Source of the DNA: Phragmites australis | Lineage: Eukaryota; Streptophyta; Magnoliopsida; Poales; Poaceae | Length of the DNA stretch: 64,000 nucleotides | Assembly (NCBI RefSeq): GCF_958298935.1 | Contig: NC_084929.1 | Coordinates: 35,033,501 to 35,097,500, forward strand | Direction: 5' to 3' | Shown here: piece after piece, positions 36,758 to 49,500 of the stretch | How positions within the stretch are numbered: position 1 is the first letter of the stretch | How the letters are laid out: every line of letters starts with the position of its first letter | Position numbers and translations under genes: made by a program | The notes under the pieces: model-generated | The model's database searches: none | What the model saw: the letters and a program-made list of their open reading frames with translations, nothing else | Told to the model about the DNA's origin: nothing

Positions 36758-37320
36758 TTATATTAACTTGAATTTATCTCTACGAAAACCGACTAGATCA
36801 TAAGATTTAATAATATCAGCAGAACTAATCTTCGTTGCCAATTCAATTTCAATATAAACTATCATGTAACTTCGCAGAAAATCATCACCCATTTTATTCC
36901 GCAAACAGGTCTTCACTAGTTTTATAGCTGAAAATACTCTCTCGGTGATCGCGGTTGACACTGGAAGAGTTACGACTAAGCTTAACAACATGTCGACCAT
37001 TGGATAAGTAGAATCTTTTCTCAATTTAACTAGCCCATTTGCCAAATCAGCAAGTGATGATAATCTACTCAGATCAGGATGATTGCATATATCAAGTTGA
37101 AAATGTGATAGTTAGCACTCCAACTGAGCTCTATTTTTATTTGAAAAATTGACATAATAGTATTTCTCCACTAGAGTGCATATTTTTGACATGTTGTCAA
37201 AGGTATTGAGTCTTGGAGCCAATGAGGCACGAAGTGATAGAAGCTCTGTCACGTGAGGACTAAATCGTGCTTCTAACTCAAACAACTGTTGATCTACACT
37301 GTATAATCAAATTTGGAAAC
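36758..37320 (-). pseudogene. hAT transposase C-terminal fragment (zinc-finger MYM/DUF4371 type)
   Basis: Reverse-strand frames give FELEARFSPHVTELLSLRAS and RLNTFDNMSKICTLVEKYY, then after an in-frame stop LPVSTAITERVFSAIKLVKT and CLRNKMGDDFLRSYMIVYIE. The last two blocks are the hAT dimerisation domain. Only the C-terminal third is present and at least one stop interrupts it. It is unrelated in position to the two bounded hAT elements elsewhere in the window. Confidence 0.8.
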
Positions 37321-37676
37321 TATCAAACTGTATCTCGAACACTAATCAATAATGAAATTTGTGAACTATCAATAATCAATTATCAAATAAACTACATCAA
37401 TTTTTTGCTACACGGATGTGTACAGATCAATTTACTGCAAGTCCAACTGTGGCTCAATGTGTACACACGGACGTCCGCCTGCCGCTGCTTGAGTGCTTGT
37501 GCATTGAATCTCGATGTGAATCACTCGAATCAGCCCTGACTCAAATACAAAATTAACTATATTAGAGCCGCGCGGCTTCCCGGCCAGGCGCCGCCTCCAC
37601 GTCACCAGGAAAATCCTCGCGCGTTCAATTCGTCATCCAGCGTCTGCTGTTGCGTGCTTCGCGCTGCCGTGCCGGG

Positions 37677-37780
37677 CCCACGTCCTCTGGTTCTGTGTCT
37701 CGCGCGTTGCGCTGTTGTCCGCCGCGCGCCCACGTCCTCTGGTTGTGTGTCTCGTGCGCTGCGCTGTTGTCCGCCACGCG
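37677..37780. repeat. 52-bp tandem pair in GC-rich sequence
   Basis: CCCACGTCCTCTGGTT(C/G)TGTGTCTCG... occurs at 37677-37728 and again at 37729-37780 with few differences. It lies in the GC-rich block (37560-37920) that separates the hAT fragment from the T-rich Helitron 5' region. A perfect palindrome AGCCGCGCGGCT sits at about 37566-37577. Confidence 0.75.
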
Positions 37781-40056
37781 CCGGTTGAAGGCCTTTGCTG
37801 TCCCGGTTGGCTCGTGCTGAGGGATGGCTGCTGTCCGGTTCCCATGCTGCGTGACCGTCTCGCTGTTTGTGCCCTCCGGTGCCCATTGTCTAGCCTGGTC
37901 CGCAGCCCATGGAGTCTCCGCCCTCCTCTTTCCTCTTCTCCCCCCTGCTCCCTCCCTTCGCTGCTGAGCCTTGGTTCCTTGACTGGACGCTGTTGCTTGC
38001 TTTGGTCGCTGCCGCGTTTTTGGATCCCTTGCTGTGGTCAGTTCTTTTTTGCTTCTCTAATTTGGTCTGCGCCTGATTTGGATCGGACGTTTTTTCCCCG
38101 TAGATCCGTGTGCCTTTCTCTTCCGCACCTTTGGTTTGTTTCCATTTTTTTTTGCGTTCTCTTTTGCTGTCCCTTTCTATGGCGGTGTGCTCAGCAGATG
38201 CTGTGCTCCCTTTTACATGTATCGATCTCTTTTTGGTTGTTCACGTAGTAGGGGGCAGGGAAAGCGATGTGGAGCTTTCCCTTTTTCTCTATCTCCTGTA
38301 TCGTTGGGTTGTTATGCTCTTCGACGATTTTTGCAATCCCATGAATCTTTTCAATCCCATGGAGTTTTTCCCAGGGCTTGGTCTGCGTATTTTGTTTATT
38401 TTCCGTTCATTTCAGCCATTGTTCCCTGGTTTTTTTTTTTATCTTCTCGCTGCCTCTTGTGTTTTTTGCCTGCCTTTCTTTTTTTTTTCCCTGTTGGCTA
38501 TTTTCCCTGCGTCTTTTTTGCCGTTTAAATAGGTTGGCGGATTTTTCCTCTCGAACCCTGCTTGTTTCTTTGTCATTGCGATCCCATTCGTTCGCTCTGA
38601 TGTTGGTTGCTGTTTGTTGCTCCAATGGAAAGATTTGGCCCTCCAGTGCTTCTGATTGTTCTCGTGTGCAAGAGAGCAAAAGTGGAGCACGTACAGGAGA
38701 AGGTAAGGAACAGAGGCTGCAAAAAACAACGCCAACCGATGAAACCCAACCTGAGGCTAATTTTTTTTTTAGCTCTTTGTGTAATTACAGCCGAAGAGTT
38801 TCAAGAGCGAAAATATTCAACCTTGTACCTGTTCGTGGTGGTTTCTGGTATGGTCTTATTGTTCCTTTGTTGACCCCCCGCGCTCCCTGTCCGCTCTGCT
38901 TTAGGCTTCGTTGATTGTTGCTCTATTTTTATTTTATGCGAGGGAGGGAAAAGAGCCTGCCGCATGTTGCTGATATCATCGATATACTGATTTATGCTTG
39001 TTAGTCTAATGGGTGTCCTTTGTTCCATGTAGGTTTTGCATCTTTTGCGGCCCTTTGTCCCGTTTGGTTCACAAGGAGGATCGTTGCTCGATTGAAAACG
39101 TTAGCATTGATAAGGTATACTTCGCTCTCCCCTTTTATTGTGCCTAAGCAATACGTTTGTAGCCATATTGTCTGTTTATCCATGAGATTAGTCGCTGTGC
39201 TATAATTGTGCTTAGACCATTGTGTCCCTGCACATTCTATACCAGTTGCTAGATTACCCCTGCACATTATATTACACCATATTTTCCTTGTTCTCGTCAT
39301 GCTGTGCCGCATATTGCTTTATGCTGCGCTCTTTACAGTTTCTGTTATCTTAGATATCTCACATCCTTTTTAAAAGATTGTTTATCTTTCCACCCCTTGC
39401 AGTTGTTTTCACTGTTTGGTCCATGAGCAGATTGCCAGAATACTGAGCTCATCTTTTCTGGTTTCCTAGGTGCAATACACCTCTCGCCCTGTTTTAGTTT
39501 GTTACCTTCGGTGCGATGTTATAAAGCGTATTGTTTGTCGGCTCTATTGCATTATTCGCTATTGCATAGTATATCACCTGCTACGATGCTCCCACATATT
39601 ACACTATGGCGTATTTGTATTGTTTCTTTAGGATGGATTTGATCATATCTGTTGTTCTGACATGTATTCTTGGTTCCCATGTAGGTTCTTATAAATTAAG
39701 ACCCCTTGTGTTATTCGATCTAGAAGGAATTGGCGTTGAGCCAAATTTGTTATCCTTGGTAAGATAACCCCCTCCCTCTCTATTGTCCTTGATTGATTTG
39801 CCAGTGACCATACTATGTGGGCATCTTATTCCTAGCTGTCTTCCACATGAAATTTGTAGTCGTATTTGCATTATGTTTATTACATTATCTTATTATGCAG
39901 AATATAGCGACTGACACATTGTTCCCTTCTTTTTTTTTTATTTTCCCCCTTTTCCTTCTTTTCCCCTGGACATCTTCTTCTTTTTCCTTATCCTTGTATT
40001 AATTGCTTGTTCTTTTCGTGTATGTTCCGAAAAAAAAAATGGGGAAAAAATAGCAG
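37781..40056 (+). other. T-rich region upstream of Helitron genes
   Basis: Pyrimidine-rich sequence with many T runs and no recognised domain. Exon-like islands at about 39032-39115 and 39685-39758 are bounded by AG and GT dinucleotides, and could be remnants of upstream Helitron or captured-gene exons. I cannot assign a function. Confidence 0.35.
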
Positions 40057-40374
40057 AGGCAGGACAACGTTAGTGGCCTTATGTTTGCTATTGGAACTTC
40101 CTACATCTCCCTTTTGCAAATCGTTGCGTGTAGATGTCGCTTGCCATACGTTTCGTTGCTTTGTGAGGTTGCTAACGATGGAAGCGTCCTTTGTGGAGTA
40201 GAGATTGAGCTTCCTTTGCTGAGCTTCCAGAGCACCCCGGCCAACTCTTTTTCTGGTCATGTTGTGAGGCAGGGTGCATGGCCGCTTATGAGCACGCTGC
40301 GCTGCAAGCCATTGTTTGTCTTCAAAGTATATATGGTTTTGTTGTGGTCGATTACAATTTTGGAAGGTTAGTTC
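40057..40374 (+). pseudogene. Fragment of an unnamed grass protein domain, frameshifted
   Basis: The first part reads in one frame (CGVEIELPLLSFQSTP), then from about 40263 a second frame reads AAYEHAALQAIVCLQSIYGF followed by VVVDYNFG, ending at a GT donor near 40374. The alternation of a conserved ELPLLSF block and an A-A-Y-E-x-A-L-x-x-L-x-x-x-Y-G-F-V-V-x-D-Y-N block resembles, from memory, a repetitive uncharacterised domain in grass genomes. A one-base slip separates the halves. It is either captured host sequence or a decayed Helitron-encoded exon. Confidence 0.4.
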
Positions 40375-41681
40375 TCTGCAAAAAAAAATATGCATGTTTT
40401 GCTTCCTAATATGCGTATCCTATGAGTGTGCATGCACATATTATGGCTCGCAGCCTGCTAATACTTTAATGGTCCCTGTGTTTTTTTTAAAGCAACTTGC
40501 ATCGTTATATTTCTTTCTTTGCCTATCCCCTTCAGTACATATTTTCCCTACTCTATTTGCAGTGTTGTTGGTCTCTTGCTTTTACTTCTTCTTGTACTTT
40601 TAGTAAACAGATTCGTATCAGCGTTTCCATGTGCTACCGCTCAAACGAGGAAAAAAAAAACAATGTAGAGAACAAATAAAAAACACATTCTTCGCTGCAT
40701 GATTATCCTATTTTTTTTTTGCCATTGTCTCTTTTTCTCTCTGTTTGTTTTCCCACCTCGTTCGCGCCATATAGACCCGTGCTTTTCGCATTGGTAGCCA
40801 ATGGAGCCGTGTTCGTCCCAATCGCATGAAGCCGCTGCTGCTGTGCCATGTGCGTCTATCATCTTTTTCTTTTCATTTTCCATGTTTCTCCTTATGTTTA
40901 ATATGTGCCGCTGCTAGGCTCATCACGTTTATGTCATTACATACCTTTTTATTTCTTGTTTCTTCCCTGTCACCCACACCGTCTCCGTGCCACCCGTACC
41001 CATTACTTTGACGGCGTTCAGCATTTTTGTCTGCTCACGACACACACTCTACGAGTGGAACTCGCAAAAGACAAAGTATGTCTCCTTTTCATACCTTGTT
41101 GGATTTAGCCTATACACCCTCACAACATTAGATATCTCAGTTCCTTATTGATAAATAGGAAATCCTGAAAAAGGCGCCGCATATCACCGCCCTTTAGTTC
41201 TGGACCCAACTGAGTGCCGCCGTAAACGACGCAGATTACTAGATCAACAGAGGTTGAGGCTTGCAGGTGATTGGTACCAGCTTGTACCATCAATAAGAAT
41301 CCTTTCTTTCCACTGCTAATAACCTTCACCTGCATTATCTAAGCCTTGTCTGTTGCCATGCTCTTCTAGGACCATTACATAATCGCAGCTCTTCCATAGA
41401 ATTTGGCCACTTCAATCAGGATTACATTAACGCGTTGAAAGGTACGTGTGGTTATCATGCTATGCCAACATTTCCCGTAGTATCGTTACATATTCTGTCA
41501 CTCTCCTACCCTCCTCTTCTCCCCACAATTTTACACGTTCTATCCCTGCTCCTTCAGCTAATGCAAATAAATGATTAGTCGCATATGATTACAGCATTCT
41601 TACAAGCTAACTAACCGTTGCTTCGCTCTCTTTCTACGTTGCTATAACAAATCTCTCCATCGTTGCAACATTCACGGTGTT

Positions 41682-44600
41682 TTGATTCTAACATCTTGGT
41701 ATGTAGCTTCTTATCCTCATCGCTCTTATTTTGGCTCACCTGACTACGAGTGTAGATATTGCCATGCTATATTTTGGCTTGGAGAAAGGGTTAAATCTGA
41801 TTCATCAATAAAAAATAATAGGATTATCTATAATTCTTGCTGCAAAGGAGGCAGAATTTCTATACCACCCTTTAGAGCCCGACCTGAACCTCTCAATACC
41901 TTGGCTAAATTCAATGGCAACGCTAATTCCAAAAAATTTATAAAACACATTCGCCAATATAACTGCTTATTTGCCTTTACATCAATGGGAGCACACATAG
42001 ACCGTTCTATCAACGATGGTCGAGGACCCCCCGTTTTCAAAATTAATGGTCAAGTTCATCACCGCATTGGCTCTCTACTCCCGCACGAAGGAACACCTCC
42101 TAAGTTCATTCAACTATACATATATGATACCATTAATGAAATTAGAAACAGATTACATGCCTTAGATCCAGATGAGATACCTAGAGATCCTTTAGATGAA
42201 ACAATAATTGAAGAGCTAATACAAATGCTTGATAACCACAACCCATTTGTAAGAAAATTTAGGCTTGCAAGAGATAAGCTACGAGAGCATGGCAACGAAG
42301 AATTTATCATTAGAATTATAGGCGCAAGAGAAGGCGACCCAGTACAATACAATTTACCCACGACTGATCAGCTTGCCATGCTTATTGTTGGTGACTTTAC
42401 ATTAGACACATTCAAGCGAGATATAGTGATAGAAACACATAGTGGCCAACTCCACCAGATATCTGCGCTACATCCCGCTTTCATGGCGCTTCAATACCCT
42501 CTTCTCTTTCCATATGGCGAGCGCGGTTTCCAAATTGGAATACCCTATAATGACACCAACCCGGTTCAAGGTACAGCGCGTGCTAAAGTGACAATGCAGG
42601 ACTATTATCGTTATATGTTCCATTATAAAAAAAATCAGCCAAATCCCTACTTATGTTACGGTTCTTTATCAAGCCAGGCCAAGGTTGATGCCCGCGCTTG
42701 CATAGATGAAATGAGGCTATGGTTTGTGCTTAGCAATCAATCCAAACTCAGAGTAGAGAATTTACAAGGTATTACTGATGCTGTCAGCCGTGGTTGCACA
42801 GATGGCAATGAAATTGGCAAAACAGTCCTACCGGCTTCACACACAGGCGGCAGACGATACATGATCCAAAATTACCACGATAGCATAGCAATATGTAGAG
42901 TATACGGCCCACCAGACTTCTTTACAACATTTACATGCGATTCCAAATGACCAGAGATTCATGAAGCCCTATGCAACGAGCCAGGACAAAAAGCAACAGA
43001 TAGAGCGGATATCATTGTACGAGTATACAACATGAAACTCGAGGAGCTTTTACAGGATATTAAAAGCGGCGTAGTCTTTGGTTCCATTGTCGCAAGTACG
43101 TTCCCCTATTCAGAATAGTTTTCCTCTTCGATATTTCTCACTGCCGAATTAACTTGCACGAATACTAACCATGGTCCCTTTTTTTTAATTATTACCCTGC
43201 GTTTGCCCACATCGCATCAGTCCTACATACCGTCGAGTTCCAGAAGCGTGGCCTACCTCATGCACACATAATTGTGTGGATCTCCCACGACACTTCTCAA
43301 CCAACAGCTGCGTTCATTGATTCATTTATAAATGCTGAGATCCCGGATCCAAATATTGATCCCCTAGGATACGCATTAGTTGCTGGACATGACACATGGA
43401 CTATGTGGTAACAACCACCGTGATAGTCCCTGCATGAAAAATGGCAAGTGTTCCAAAGGATACCCTAAAGCTTTACAATCTGAAACCACGATTCAGCAAG
43501 ATGGCTTCGCCGTATATAAAAGACCTATCAACAACAGATATATTCAAAAAGGAAACATGCGGCTAAACAACCAATGGATAGTTCCCCACAATATGCATTT
43601 GTTGAAAAAATTCCAGGCACATATAAATGTAGAGTGGTGCAACAAAACCATTTTTTATCAAATATCTATTTAAATATGTAACCAAAGGTCCAGATTGCGC
43701 CAAAATTTATATCCAGAGAATGACTAATGCCCAAGATGCTCCAAATGATAATAATACTCAAACTGTAAATGAGGTTAAGGAATATTTAGATTGTCGCTAT
43801 ATCTGCGAGCAAGATGCATGTTGGCACGTATTCGGATTTGATATCCACCGTCACTTTCCTGCGGTAGAGCGCCTCCCTGTACATTTGCCACATGAAAATA
43901 ATATAACATATAACAGCAATGCTAATTTGTCCGCAATAGTTTCACAAGAGTTCCTCCGCAAAACAATGTTAACTGAATGGTTCGTCGCCAACCAAAACTA
44001 TTCTCAAGGAAGAAATCTAACATATTGCGAATTCCCTTCCATGTGGCGATGGGATGAAACACTAAGAATGTGGCGGCCTAGACAAATAGGATAAAAAATA
44101 GGCCGTTTATACTATGTGCATCCATCTGTTGGCGAACGCTATTACCTCAGAATGCTGTTAATGATTGTTAAAGGTGCACAAAGTTACAATGATATCAAAA
44201 CATATAACACTATTACATATCCAACATTTAAAGAAGCATGCAACTCGCGCGACCTCCTTGGTAATGATCAAGAATGGTTTGATGCTTTCGACGAAGTAGC
44301 AACCTGGGCTACTTCCGCGCAGTTAAGGCAGCTGTTTGTTACAATGTTGCTTTTTTGTGAAGTGAATGACGAATACATTTTCTTCGAAAAAGTTTGGCGA
44401 GCATTAGCTGATGACATTCAATATAGATTTAGACAGGTCATCAATAATCAAAGCTACCAAATACCTGAACCTGAATTGCGAAATTATTTGCTAAACGATC
44501 TGTCAACTCTGATTGCAAAGAATGGAGGCAGGATCAAAGACTTCAACTTGCCGCAGAGAACAGGCAACTCTCAAACAGCGTGCGCGAACCGATTTATAGA

Positions 44601-46143
44601 CGAGGAGTTATCATATAACGTTGAAGACCTGATGCTTAAAGCAGATCAGTTAGTTTCAAAACTTAATGACGAACAACACCATGTCTTCAAACGCATAATA
44701 GATGCGGTCCTTAATAATACTCCTGCTTCCTTTTTTGTTTCTGGTTATGGAGGTACTGGCAAGACCTATTTATGGAACGCTATAGTTACGTACTTACGAG
44801 CGTCTCGAAAAATTGTCCTTACTGTCGCTTCCTCCGGTGTTGCATCATTGCTATTGCCAGGTGGCATAACAGCCCATTCTCACTTCAAAATTCCTTGTGA
44901 AATAGATAATGATACTGTTTGCGATATTAAACGAGGCACCATGCTCGCTGAGCTTATTGAGGCAACTTCATTGGTAATTTGGGATGAGGCTCTAATGACG
45001 CATAGATCAGCATTCGAAACCTTGGATAGGACATTTCGTGACCTACTATCGTCCCAAACACCATGCATGCAACATATTCCCTTTGGTGGCAAAATTGTTG
45101 TTTTGGGAGGTGATTTTAGGCAAATACTACCAGTCATCGAGGGTGGTACAAGGGCACAGATTGTAAATGCGGCAATAATAAACTCGCCCCTTTGGAACAG
45201 TATCTCTGTTTTAACATTAAACAAAAACATGAGGCTGCTTTCTCCGCTTTTAGAACCACATGCCCAACAAGAGATTGCTGAATTTAGCAAATGGGTACTA
45301 GACCTAGGTGAGGGCAAACTAGAGGCAATTACACACGAAGGTGAATTAGAGCCCACGTGGATACAAATACCTCATGACCTACTGCTCATGACCAATGATG
45401 ACAAAATTGCTTGCTTAGTCCATGCCATATACCCAGATTTGAACGTAAACTTTCCTGATATTTCATACCTTCGTGCAAGGGCCATACTCACTCCGACAAA
45501 CGACCTGGCAGATCAAGTCAATACGCATATAGTGTCTATTATTCCTTCCAGTGAAAAGGAATACCTTAGTTGCGACAGGATATCAAAGGCGGAGGGTGTT
45601 CATGATTCATATGACCTACTATATCCTGTCGAATTTCTAAATTCATTAAATGGAAATAATTTCCCCCCTCACAAGTTGCACCTTAAAAAAGGGGTTCCAA
45701 TAATGTTACTTCGTAACTTAAACCAATCTGGAGGCTTATGCAATGGAACACGCCTGATAGTTACAGCTATGGGCGATATGATTATCGAGGCACAAATAAT
45801 CACTGGCACTCATGCAACCCAGCTTGTATATATTCCCCGCATTTGTTTGACGCTGAAAAACCCTAAATTACCTTTTATACTTGAACGACGTCAATTCCCT
45901 ATAAAGATATGTTATGCTATGACTATTAATAAAAGCCAAGGACAAACACTCGATAAAGTAGGCGTGTACTTAAAAAAACCTGTATTCACTCATGGTTAAT
46001 TGTATGTCGCAGTATCTCGTGTTACCTCAAAAACTGGCCTCAAATTATTAATAGAAGATGACAACGGACGCTGCACTGATACAACACGTAACATAGTATA
46101 TAAAGAAGCTTTGCGATTTATCTCACCTGCAATTGCTTCATGA
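41682..46143 (+). pseudogene. Helitron Rep/helicase, decayed
   Basis: Family: Helitron transposase joins an HUH rolling-circle endonuclease to a PIF1-type helicase. Seen in order: a Helitron_like_N region (ALHPAFMALQYPLLFPYGE, KVTMQDYYRYMFHY); a GT-AG intron (about 43097-43220); the HUH motif in EFQKRGLPHAHIIVW; the two-tyrosine motif KYLFKYVTKG near 43665-43695; DSPCMKNGKCSKGYPK; Walker A GYGGTGKT (44743-44766); Walker B VIWDEA; GGDFRQILPV; and the C-terminal MTINKSQGQTLDKVG and LYVAVSRV. Lesions: TGA at 42948-42950 (expected Trp), a two-base loss near 43390, a one-base gain in a T run near 43655, TAA at 44092-44094 and TAA at 45997-45999 (expected Gln). The helicase module alone is open over 44116-45996. 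Inference: cannot make a full Rep/helicase. Confidence 0.92.
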
Positions 46144-46509
46144 TAGAACAACCATACATTCCCCTATGGGAGAACCAAAAAAACTTGCCACCGTGAAACT
46201 GCACGTAAAAAACAGCCGTGCAGCAACTGCAAATACTGCTTGCTTTCCTACTTATAGTTACATACTACAGCAACACAACTATGTATCGAGCTACATTTCC
46301 TCATACAAACATACAAATGCCAAAGATATATTTCATCAGTCGTTTATAAAATGCAAGGTACACAGCAGCATCTATTTACAGAGCGATTTTTTTTCATCAA
46401 TGCCCATTATTTATATCCACTTGGCGCAGGTGATTATATTCATTGCCAGTTCAACCGTTCTATTGTTCCCTAATATTTCCAGTGAATGTACAACCTGTAG
46501 ATCCTCAAC

Positions 46510-49500
46510 ATGGCATTTGATCTCCTCCCGACACTACATCCAAAATCTAAACATTGGGCACGCAAATGGGAATATCGTGCTGGCACTGATGATGGCCCAA
46601 TAGCGCATGTGGACCTTGTCCTTGCAGATCAGGAGGTACTAAATCATTCCTTCATGTACCTTCCACACTTCTATACCATACATATTACTATGTCTTCCAT
46701 TTACTTATTATATACCCATCTACATATTCCCTTTTAATTGGTAGCGCACAACAACTCTATGAAAACGAGTGACTCAATTTTGTGCACCGCTGTTTGTTCC
46801 AAACAACGAACAGAAAAAATGTTCTACTTTCCTTGATGCAACATATGCTTCTGTTGACCCAACCTGCTGATTATTATACTGAAATCAAGTGTGCATATTT
46901 CATGTAGTCTTGTAGCTATCTGGAACCAATAGTGTACACAGAATTTCAAAATTTTCAACATACCAAGGGTATGACATACGTACCCACATTCACATGCTTG
47001 CATTAATTCTTCTTGCTCATCTAAACATACATATTTTCCATGGTTGCCTACAGACCAATGCCATTTCATAGATCTAATGTGCGGGTCAGCTAAACAATGC
47101 TTTTGATTACCTAGGAACTAATAAATTTTGAACCAGATTCTAACAACCATAATTACAATCTACAACTAAATGCTATAAAAAAAACCATTCCTTCAGAGAA
47201 CCTACAATTTTTGAAATATATATATATATACATATATATAAGTACACAAAAAAACCATACAAGAGTCTTGCGCTTTTAGAATAAATGCATTCTCTAACTG
47301 TTGTTGCAATGCTTCACCGTATCCTTATATACAAATCTCCTTCTCATACCTATTCCTGTTCACAACCCTTGTACCTTAATTGTAGATGATATTGGTGATT
47401 ATGCGCACTCTATTAACTTTTGCAAATACATAGATAACATATTTCTACTATTTCTAATGAAGTATAGTCCCTATAAAAATTTCAATAATATTAGAAAAGA
47501 GCTTAGCACAGAGGGTTTGCAATTTTAAAATACAGCCATACTCTAGCTATTGCTGCAATGCTACACTATATCCTTGCTATGCTTTTCGTCTATTCATTGT
47601 CCACCAATGTGAATACTTCCACTTAATTCATAGCACTCAGCAGGTTTATCAAAACCTATAATACGCTCGACAACTTTATGAAAACCTATGGCGCAATTTT
47701 GCCCACCACTATTTGTTTCAAACCATGAGAAAAAAAAAGCATTCCTTTTTTTTGCGTGAAACATCCAACTCTATCCGATCAACCTACTGCTTGCTATACT
47801 GAAATCAAGTGTTCATATTTCGTATATGTTTGTAACTCTCTGCAACCAATAGTATATACATAGTTTAAATTTTTTCTAAGTATCAATAGTATAACATCCA
47901 TGTCCAAATTCACATACATCTATTACTTCTTTTATTCATTTGAACATGCACATTTTTTCGTACTACCCCACAGACCAATATTGTTTTGTTTCTCCAATAT
48001 AGAAACCGCATAAAAGATACTTTCCTTATGTACAAAACAATGGATTTTGAAGGAGATTCTAAAAATGATAGTTAAAATATGCACCAAAATGATATAAAAA
48101 AGAGAGTTGTTTCACAAACCCTACAATTTTAATAATTCTAAAAAAAGGGCCTTATGACAGCGCTTTTGCGCTTTTAAAATAAAACCATCTTCTAGCTCTT
48201 CCCGCAATGCTCCACCATATCACAATATACAAATTCCCTTTTCACAGCTATATCTCCTAAAAAATCTTCTACTTTATTATATATAGTATACGTAATTAGT
48301 CATAATTCATTTGGTTTTCTAACTATACATACCATGTCTTCAATATTTCTAGCGAAATATAAACATCACACCAATTGTGGTGCTACTAAAAAAGACTTTA
48401 GCACAAAGGATTTACAATTCTAAGATAGATCCATACTTTACCTCTTATTGCAATACATCACCAGATTTTTATGCAGATATCATTCTCATACCTATCCCTA
48501 TTCAGAACATAACATAGATGATTGTGCATAGCCTATTTACTTTTCCGTATATACACACACCATGGTTTACTATTTGTATTCAAATCCTTGGCCAAAAAAA
48601 AATCAAACAGTACATGCCTTCGTGTTATTGCCTTGTATCTCCTTCTGTATTACATCGTGTGTAAGTTTTCCTCCATATATGCCACTCATTTATGTCACAA
48701 TTGACTTATGCATACCTTGTAGCTTCAACAGCTGCACAGATTTTTAAGATCTTACATATAGAGGGTTAAAGGTTCAGGCCCATAGATAATTCCTATTTTG
48801 GGCGATTGATAATTTCTAATGCACCATCGTTATGATCCTTGGACAGTAAGAAAGCCAACTGATTTCAATGCAATGCCATTTTTAGAGCCTACCATGAACA
48901 TTTTCGGTAAAATCAGTTTACCCAAGCGTATTGCTGGACTCTTATATGTTTCAAATTAAATCTGTTGTCTGCCTCGGTTGCCTTATCTGGTTAGGAAGAG
49001 TGCCTTGCCAATAGATTTGGTGTTCCATTCTTCACAATACTTTTACCCTTGCCCTATAAATGCAGATGTCTTATTGCACCGCGTCCCTAAGCAGCCAAAA
49101 AAGCTTCAACCTCCAGACCTTGAAATCGACACTAAAACAATTTTGCAAACATGCAGCTTCTTGTTCCACATACATATGTGCGAGCACAATTCTTTACATG
49201 TCTTGCACACTATATTATCATATGACATATTCTACCTTGCAGACACATAATGCTTTCTAAATTTACACATACAGTTCTAGAATAACAGTTTGATAATTTA
49301 CGACACTTACTTTCAATTTGACCCTGCAGGGAAATGCCATCTACGCCGAAATACCTAACTCTGAAATAGACAGTAAAAGTCCTTTGATACAAGAGGGTGG
49401 CATCTATATCATCAGCCGTTTTAGAGTATCAAAAGCCAAATCCTTTTACAAACCTGTTGATAGACCCTATATGCTAGAATTTACTTGCTACACAAAAATA

